From positions 43,006,296-43,070,295 of the forward strand of contig NC_037590.1 in NCBI RefSeq assembly GCF_003073045.1: a stretch of DNA of 64,000 nt. Reading direction: 5' to 3'. Position numbers and translations under genes: made by a program. The notes under the pieces are model-generated. The model was not told where the DNA came from and did not search any database. It worked only from the letters and a program-made list of their open reading frames with translations. This document shows positions 62,501 through 64,000 of the stretch, piece after piece. The DNA comes from Pomacea canaliculata. Its lineage: Eukaryota > Mollusca > Gastropoda > Architaenioglossa > Ampullariidae. The first letter of the stretch is position 1. Each line of letters starts with the position of its first letter.

Positions 62501-63720
62501 TCAACCTGTACATTGTCATCACGTACTCGGCGCACTCCAACAACAACCTCGCGGACACGGGCTCCATGTTGCGCTACTACGTGCTTGGATGGGGTGGGTG
62601 TGGGGTGGGTCTGGGTGGGTGTGGGGTGGGTGTGGGTGTGGTGTGGTGTGGTGTGGTGTGGTGTGGGTGTGGGGTGGGTGTGGGTGTGGTGTGGTGTGGG
62701 GTGGGGTGGGTGTATGTGTGGGGTGGGGATGAGTGTGTGCGTGTGTGAGAGGTCAGGTGTGGCATAAAGCTAAGTACCCCACTGAAGCGATTAGATAAAA
62801 TTACCCTGATTGTGTTATGATCAGGATATCATCATTAGAGTAATGGCCTGTAATGATCAGGCTAATTTACCCTGATTGTATTGTAAGCCCATAATATTAG
62901 TGTAACTGATGTTTGACAAGGTATGCGGCACTCAAGTCAGCACGTGTGGTGAGCAAGTCAAGTAACGGTTCCGCCGGTTGAAGTTTGATCGCGAATCTAC
63001 TTGAGCAGCGATTAAATAATAAATTTAATGTCTATTATTCTGCCACGATCAAATTCCTTTGTGCACACACACACTTAATGTCTCTCATTCTTTCTATCAC
63101 ACACACACACATTTAGACCTATCCTCGCACACACTCCTACAACCCTGTCACACCTCACTCTTCACATAACACACACACACAGACATGCGCGATGGCGTTG
63201 GTGAAGTGTGTGTAGGAGTGTGTGTGTGTGTGAGATTAAGAAATGTATACCTGTAACTCTCTGTCATTGTTGTCTCCAGTTATCCCGGGTGTTCTAGTCG
63301 GAGCCTTTGTGGGGACCGCGGACAAATACTACGCTGAAGACATGTGAGTAGGTGTAAACAGTGCGATGGTGTCTGCCCAAGATGACATGTTAGTGATCTC
63401 ACATTTATTTTTCCTCTGTGCGAACCGTCAGCAGCCAACCATCCTTGTGAACATGCGGGTACAGGTGTCTGCCTAGATATGTCTACAGTGTGTGTGTGTG
63501 CTTGATATTTTGAAGAACGGGGATAGCTGGAAATGTGAAGTTGATTTAATCTTTGAAAACTGAATCAGAATTGTTCGTTATTTTGAAAGAGGGTAGGTAG
63601 AAGAACTATCTCAAAGCAACACGATGTCCGATCATGTGCCAACGTTTCTTACAACACAGGTGCTGGGTGTCTCCATATCACATCTGGTTATTTCTGGGTC
63701 CTGCCATTGGTATTATATGT
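53512..63720 (+). CDS. adhesion GPCR, EGF-like/pentraxin/HormR/GAIN type, 3' end cut by window
   Basis: Coding exons: 53512-53572, 53907-54050, 54501-54798, 55389-55535, 55892-56059, 56504-56578, 56894-56977, 57416-57522, 57790(?)-57957, 58273-58374, 58776-58983, 59325-59474, 59653-59722, 59865-59994, 60202-60251, 60465-60588, 61126-61235, 61894-61993, 62425-62593, 63280-63343 and 63660-63720. Phases agree at every junction except inside exon 3 (one extra base). About 863 residues are covered. In order: signal peptide (MDVRWMADCLAWIFLLVLRS), EGF-like (21-68), pentraxin (about 70-272), Cys-rich linker, HormR (298-352), GAIN (about 360-690) ending in a GPS, then TM1 to about TM5. TM6, TM7 and the tail lie beyond base 64000. 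Adhesion GPCRs sense matrix or cell-surface ligands at the plasma membrane. Pentraxin plus HormR recalls vertebrate ADGRG6/ADGRD, but orthology is not claimed. The 57790 acceptor is uncertain; 57808 is also in phase. Confidence 0.92.
53907..54050 (+). CDS. adhesion GPCR exon 2: EGF-like module
   Basis: It reads NSPDPRIDSQC then CIDHPDGYGCECGPGFHWN, with the G-Y-x-C-x-C-x-x-G-F pattern of the second half of an EGF module and a closing Cys (KMC). The donor is T|GTGAGT. Confidence 0.8.
54501..56059 (+). CDS. adhesion GPCR exons 3-5: pentraxin/LamG-like domain
   Basis: Exons 54501-54798, 55389-55535 and 55892-56059. Hallmarks of a pentraxin fold: FPKLSEFTVAFWINV, VLSYRHADSPNVM, HIAWSWSS joined to DGTWQLFKNGVRV, GGEFILGQ, and DLSHFNIWNFTL. 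A single-base insertion at 54566-54568 (GGG then TAG) breaks the frame between FEFKVDDPTPVHV and FPKLSEF. Removing one G joins them and gives the exon the length (297) that its phases require. Confidence 0.85.
56148..56246 (+). repeat. (GT)n microsatellite
   Basis: An almost pure GT/TG run of about 100 bases with a few interruptions, in the intron after the pentraxin exons. Confidence 0.9.
56584..56735 (+). repeat. tandem duplication of about 73 bp
   Basis: The string 'cagccagcagcctccgtgttgtcc' and 'ctcccctaca.ct..ggacatcaaacatctgtcagtgtcca' occurs twice in succession, with a third partial copy (cagccaacagcctcc) after it. It starts just after the donor at 56579, within an intron. Confidence 0.75.
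56894..57522 (+). CDS. adhesion GPCR exons 7-8: hormone-receptor (HormR/HRM) domain
   Basis: Exons 56894-56977 and 57416-57522 read C-N-A-E-I-K-E-N-IPWGRQPAQQN, then VDCPG, then TRSCLLQGTDDGVWQEP and a final Cys. This is the conserved C...W......CP....R.C....W..P....C pattern found between adhesive modules and GAIN in many adhesion GPCRs. Confidence 0.85.
57790..60251 (+). CDS. adhesion GPCR exons 9-15: GAIN domain
   Basis: Seven exons with mixed phases. Helical subdomain A includes FQTLAEGWLDQAQVLRLAE and LLNHTEEHTYTNPIDIATV; the beta subdomain includes VEFPSDSDVSEHG, FYGISVFRYKNL, NSPVMAFYL and GISIHLPVLDTFNISNP. Acceptor 59865 was chosen because it alone restores phase and yields the VNSPVMAFYL strand expected in GAIN. 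A (CA)n microsatellite (59485-59580) sits in the intron after the exon ending at 59474. Confidence 0.8.
59485..59580 (+). repeat. (CA)n microsatellite
   Basis: About 95 bases of CA repeat with short interruptions, in a GAIN-domain intron beginning about ten bases after the splice donor. Confidence 0.9.
60465..60588 (+). CDS. adhesion GPCR exon 16: GPS motif, atypical
   Basis: It reads KRQWRWSTQHC, then TTCCCDETGVFAVTTD. The two Trp, the Cys pattern and FAV are conserved, but the canonical H-L-T/S tripeptide is E-T-G. Both the general-base His and the Thr/Ser nucleophile are therefore absent. From known GAIN chemistry, self-cleavage is not expected. Confidence 0.85.
61126..63720 (+). CDS. adhesion GPCR exons 17-21: TM1 to about TM5
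   Basis: Exon 61126-61235 encodes TM1 (FASYFGCAASATMCLLTCAI). 61894-61993 covers TM2 (LHRNFSVSTSLSQLAFMFGI), and 62425-62593 covers TM3 (QAFAVLLHYFFLSSYCWLMN, with the typical family B2 W-M-x-x-E/N region). 63280-63343 covers TM4 (PGVLVGAFVG). 63660-63720 has the loop CWVS and the start of TM5 (WLFLGPAIGIIC), ending at a GTAAGT donor, so the gene continues past the window. Confidence 0.88.
62594..62720 (+). repeat. G-rich minisatellite (GGGTGTG / GTGTG units)
   Basis: About 125 bases of GTGGG, GGGTGT and GTGTG units on the plus strand, starting at the GT of the exon 19 splice donor (62594). The many GGG runs could form G-quadruplexes. Confidence 0.85.
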
Positions 63721-64000
63721 GTAAGTACTGCTCACCTCACCTTGTGTTAGTGTCAGCTGACTAGCTTATTCACAGCTAGTGTTTATTTACTGTTTTTTTA
63801 AATCTACTATGAGCATGATTTCACATGATATTGTCTGTGCTGAGGTGTTGTGTGCATGAGATTAGTAACCGTATCTGTAGACCATGTATTGTTTTTGTAC
63901 TGAATTCTTGAGTAGATGGTTTAGTTATTGTATGATTTATCTACAGCAAAATAGAAGGTGTATAGTGGAGAAATTATTTTCTTAAGGCTTATTCAGTGTG

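Noticed and set aside
62350..62767. Overlapping Gly/Val/Trp-rich frames downstream of the TM3 exon
   Set aside because: They run through the exon donor at 62593 into the G-rich minisatellite; only 62425-62593 is coding.

Overview
This is animal nuclear DNA: intron-rich genes with GT-AG splice sites, AT-rich intergenic DNA, many microsatellites, and no operons, ribosome-binding sites or CRISPR. Gene content (an IPMK kinase, a CYP4-type P450, claudin-like tetraspan proteins, and an adhesion GPCR with pentraxin and hormone-receptor domains), together with tRNA-derived SINE-like repeats, fits an aquatic lophotrochozoan. A gastropod mollusc is my best guess, but this is inference because no taxon marker such as rRNA is present.

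Layout. 1-6256 (minus strand): a complete inositol polyphosphate multikinase gene of five coding exons (413 codons), probably with a long 3'UTR towards base 1. 6257-13500: intergenic, holding copies of a dispersed repeat and a 175-bp MITE-like element with terminal inverted repeats and a 6-bp target duplication. 13682-25382 (plus): a CYP4 (4V2-like) gene of eleven coding exons with TATA box, E-boxes and polyA signals. It is intact except for one missing base just before the haem loop. 26594-30769 (minus): two tandem PMP22/claudin-like genes with the same three-exon, phase-1 structure and an identical 141-bp middle exon. The downstream copy reads cleanly; the upstream copy has two frameshifts. 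33841-34406 (plus): a two-exon gene for an unrecognised small signal-peptide/single-membrane-segment protein. 34407-52200: no gene I can recognise, but SINE-like elements, minisatellites and one GC-rich coding-like patch. 52200-64000 (plus): promoter-like sequence, then 21 coding exons of an adhesion GPCR (signal peptide, EGF-like, pentraxin, HormR, GAIN, GPS, TM1 to about TM5), cut by the window end.

The genes look like a normal neighbourhood of unrelated metazoan genes, apart from the tandem claudin-like pair. The points most worth a second look are: four single-base frameshifts in short homopolymers in otherwise conserved genes; an adhesion GPCR whose GPS lacks both the catalytic His and the Thr/Ser nucleophile; a CRE-bearing 33-bp tandem repeat touching the stop codon of one claudin-like gene; and a dispersed repeat family with at least six copies in the window. 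I found no clear previously undescribed gene system. All exon boundaries were found by hand from splice signals, phase and homology recall, with no alignment or transcript data.
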